A stretch of DNA of 52,166 nucleotides from an uncultured Ruminococcus sp. (GTDB taxonomy: Bacteria > Bacillota > Clostridia > Oscillospirales > Ruminococcaceae), in NCBI GenBank assembly GCA_946413815.1, contig CAMKMD010000023.1:1-52166 (forward strand), written 5' to 3'. This document shows positions 50,265 to 52,166 of the stretch, piece by piece. Under the pieces are notes generated by a model, which did not search any database, had not been told where the DNA came from, and saw only the letters and a program-made list of their open reading frames with translations. The number at the start of each line of letters is the position of its first letter. Positions within the stretch are counted from its first letter, which is position 1. The translations under genes and the position numbers were made by a program.

Positions 50265-51842
50265 TTACTTAGCCTCGATGCTGCTGAAAGCGTTGTCAAC
50301 GACCTTCTTCTCGGGAGCCTTTGTGAAGCTGCTTACAACGGGTACGAGGATCAGTGAAAGGATCATTGTGATCGCACCGGCATTGATGGGCGAGAGGAGG
50401 TTGAGAGGACATCCGCAGGTTGCAACAGCCTGCTTTACACCGTCAAATGCACTGATGTTGAGGCTGAAGAGCATCATGTGGAGAACTGTGAGACCGATAC
50501 CTGTGCAGAAGCTTACCCAGCAGGCAGCAGGTGTAGCTTTCTTGAGGAAGAGGCTGTAGAGGAACGGTCCGAGGAATGCGCCTGAGAGTGCGCCCCAGGA
50601 GTAGGACATAAGAGTGGAGATGGAAGCGTTCTTGTTGCAGGCGATGATAACGGAGATGAGCAGGAATACTGCGATAAATATACGCATAACCAGCATCTGC
50701 TTCTTGTCATCAAAGTTCTTTACGCGGGGCCTGATAAGGTCATTTGTGAGTGTTGAGCTGGATGTGAGAACGAGTGATGAAAGAGTTGAGAGTGAAGCTG
50801 AAAGAACGAGTACTACAACGAGTCCGATGAGTATGTTCGGGAGAGCCTGCTGGAGAAGTGCAGGCACCATTGTATCGAATACGGGCTTTCCGTTGGCGCC
50901 GGTCTCGATGAATGCCTTGGAGGTATCAGCGGGATCAAGTGTGCAGTAGAGTCTGATGAAGCCGCCCATGAAGTAGCAGCCGCCTGCTACTACAACAGCG
51001 AAGAAGGTGGAGATGATAGCGCCCTTCTTGATAGCCTGATCGTCCTTGATGGCGTAGAACTTCTGTACCATCTGAGGAAGTCCCCAGGTACCGAGAGAAG
51101 TAAGGATAACAACGCCGAGGAGGTTTATGGGATCAGGTCCGAAGAGTGAACCGAGCTTGCCGTCATCTGTCATGGCCTTCAGGGAATCAACAGCGGCTGT
51201 GAAGCCGTTCTTCTTCTGGAGTGTGAGTGCAACGACTGTACCTATTCCGATCAGCATGATTATACCCTGTACAAAGTCGTTGAGTGCTGTAGCCTTGTAG
51301 CCGCCGAGTGTAACATAGATAGCGGAGAGGACTGCCATCATTATTATGATGATAGTCGCACCGTTCTCACCGAGATCGAATACCATACCGAACAGACGTG
51401 AAAGTCCGTTGTATACGGAAGCGGTATAGGGGATGAGGAAGATAAATACGATCAGTGCGGATACTGTCTTCAGCGCGCTGCTGTCAAAGCGCTTGCCGAA
51501 GAAATCCGGCATGGTGCGTGCGTCGATGTGCTTTGACATAAGTCTTGCACGCTTTCCGATGAGGAAGAAGGGGATGAGACTTCCGATGAATGCGTTTCCG
51601 AGACCTATCCATGAAGCGGAAACACCGTAGCTCCAGCCGAACTGTCCGGCATAGCCGATAAATACAACGGCTGAGAAGTAGGTCGTGCCGTAGGAGAAAG
51701 CTGTCAGCCATGAACCGACATTTCTTCCGCCGAGCATGAAGTCATTTGTGGATTTTGTGCGCTTGGAGGTGTAGAAACCTATACCAAGCATTGTTGCTAC
51801 GTAGATCGCCAGTATGACGAAGGTAGCTGCCTGAGAACCCAT
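50265..51842 (-). CDS. Sodium:solute symporter (SSS family)
   Basis: A 525-residue transporter with about 13 membrane segments. The family signature is seen in TNDFMLGGRNVGSWLTAFSY, GYKATALNDFVQGIIMLIG and LSASLSTLSSLVLTSSSTLT, the last providing sodium-site Ser/Thr residues. It most resembles sodium-coupled sugar, amino acid or pantothenate carriers; the substrate cannot be read off. I prefer the ATG at 51842; a GTG at 51851 is an alternative (AAAGG upstream). Confidence 0.9.
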   Translation of the reverse strand: MGSQAATFVILAIYVATMLGIGFYTSKRTKSTNDFMLGGRNVGSWLTAFSYGTTYFSAVVFIGYAGQFGWSYGVSASWIGLGNAFIGSLIPFFLIGKRARLMSKHIDARTMPDFFGKRFDSSALKTVSALIVFIFLIPYTASVYNGLSRLFGMVFDLGENGATIIIIMMAVLSAIYVTLGGYKATALNDFVQGIIMLIGIGTVVALTLQKKNGFTAAVDSLKAMTDDGKLGSLFGPDPINLLGVVILTSLGTWGLPQMVQKFYAIKDDQAIKKGAIISTFFAVVVAGGCYFMGGFIRLYCTLDPADTSKAFIETGANGKPVFDTMVPALLQQALPNILIGLVVVLVLSASLSTLSSLVLTSSSTLTNDLIRPRVKNFDDKKQMLVMRIFIAVFLLISVIIACNKNASISTLMSYSWGALSGAFLGPFLYSLFLKKATPAACWVSFCTGIGLTVLHMMLFSLNISAFDGVKQAVATCGCPLNLLSPINAGAITMILSLILVPVVSSFTKAPEKKVVDNAFSSIEAK

Positions 51843-51881
51843 AGGGATCACTGCCTTTCTTTTTTTGATTTGTCCGTATAA

Positions 51882-51903
51882 ACCGATAAAACTTTAAATC
51901 GGT
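51882..51903. promoter_or_regulatory. Inverted repeat in the symporter leader
   Basis: ACCGAT at 51882-51887 and ATCGGT at 51898-51903, 10 bases apart, just downstream of the symporter -10 box. Possible operator. Confidence 0.4.
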
Positions 51904-51916
51904 AAAGTATGTTTCC

Positions 51917-51945
51917 ATTATAATACTTTTCTATAGGCTTGTCAA
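51917..51945 (-). promoter_or_regulatory. Consensus promoter of the symporter gene
   Basis: Minus strand: TTGACA (complement of 51940-51945) and TATAAT (complement of 51917-51922) spaced by 17 bases. Confidence 0.85.
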
Positions 51946-51975
51946 TAGCTTTTTACTTTTTTAAAACAAGTAATA

Positions 51976-51997
51976 AAAGGCTGCCGGAGCAGCCTTT
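51976..51997. terminator. Terminator-like hairpin
   Basis: AAAGGCTGC at 51976-51984 pairs with GCAGCCTTT at 51989-51997. It is upstream of the symporter promoter and probably ends a plus-strand transcript or one entering from the right. Confidence 0.6.
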
Positions 51998-52032
51998 CAG
52001 TCTGTCAATTGATCTGACATTCACGAATAGAC

Positions 52033-52111
52033 GGGGCGATGTGGGCATCGCCCCCCTGCATTCTGATAGGGAGGAATCGGTGTCTGTAGGGGCGGATGCC
52101 CACATCCGCCC
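52033..52111. repeat. Inverted pair of GC-rich hairpins with complementary loops
   Basis: GGGGCGAT/ATCGCCCC (52033-52040, 52047-52054) and GGGCGGAT/ATCCGCCC (52090-52097, 52104-52111). The loops are GTGGGC and GCCCAC, which are complementary. The two hairpins are copies of one dispersed repeat in opposite orientation. A further small stem (ACGCCCT...AGGGCGT) runs to the window edge. Confidence 0.75.
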
Positions 52112-52166
52112 GCAGTCTGTCAAAAAACCTATATCAATTAAGGGGACGCCCTCTCTTGCAGGGCGT

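Overview
The window looks like a piece of a low-to-mid GC gut Firmicute close to Ruminococcus (Oscillospiraceae). The evidence is indirect: type I dockerin repeats, DUF3793 and DUF2325 proteins, a PL11 rhamnogalacturonan lyase fused to a CE12-type esterase, GGAGG ribosome binding sites nearly everywhere, and many TTGACA-17-TATAAT promoters. No tRNA, rRNA or CRISPR array was seen.

Positions 1-8020 hold part of an HK97-like siphophage prophage, transcribed leftwards: two small upstream genes, terminase large subunit, portal, ClpP-like prohead protease, major capsid, head-tail connector, head closure, gp10-like, tail completion, and the first codons of a probable major tail gene. The protease carries an in-frame TAG, and an AT-rich cargo gene with its own promoter sits in the opposite direction between portal and terminase. 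At about 8020 the phage sequence stops abruptly inside a host gene for a Cthe_2159-type carbohydrate-binding protein.

Positions 8020-15300 carry that truncated gene, a membrane ferredoxin with an FMN-binding domain, an OmpR-type two-component pair, a lipoprotein, a small orphan protein and an odd solute-binding-lobe/membrane fusion. Positions 15490-22734 form a same-strand redox and detoxification cluster: OhrR-like MarR regulator, glutathione peroxidase, radical SAM protein, LysR regulator, headless MerR-like protein, lipoprotein flavodoxin, alpha/beta hydrolase, FMN reductase, a broken monooxygenase and a carboxymuconolactone decarboxylase-cupin protein.

Positions 23500-31058 are the most coherent block: feoA, feoA, feoB, a small Cys-rich FeoB-associated protein, DUF2325, DUF3793, flavodoxin, a wall-anchored Tp47-domain protein and a haem/FMN membrane reductase. 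A repeated palindrome, TTAG-N6-CTAA, lies at its promoters. I propose that it is a metal-regulated ferrous iron uptake and extracytoplasmic flavin reduction island.

Positions 31059-52166 are mixed: a multi-hairpin repeat, DUF5131-DUF4186, an RsuA-type pseudouridine synthase, an SDR/alcohol dehydrogenase pair, two AraC regulators flanking the cellulosomal PL11-CE12-dockerin enzyme, an ECF sigma/anti-sigma pair, an HD phosphohydrolase, guaA, two GNAT acetyltransferases, a ComEC-like metallo-beta-lactamase lipoprotein, a GHL10-like lipoprotein, a membrane metallopeptidase and a sodium:solute symporter. The window ends in an inverted repeat pair with complementary loops.
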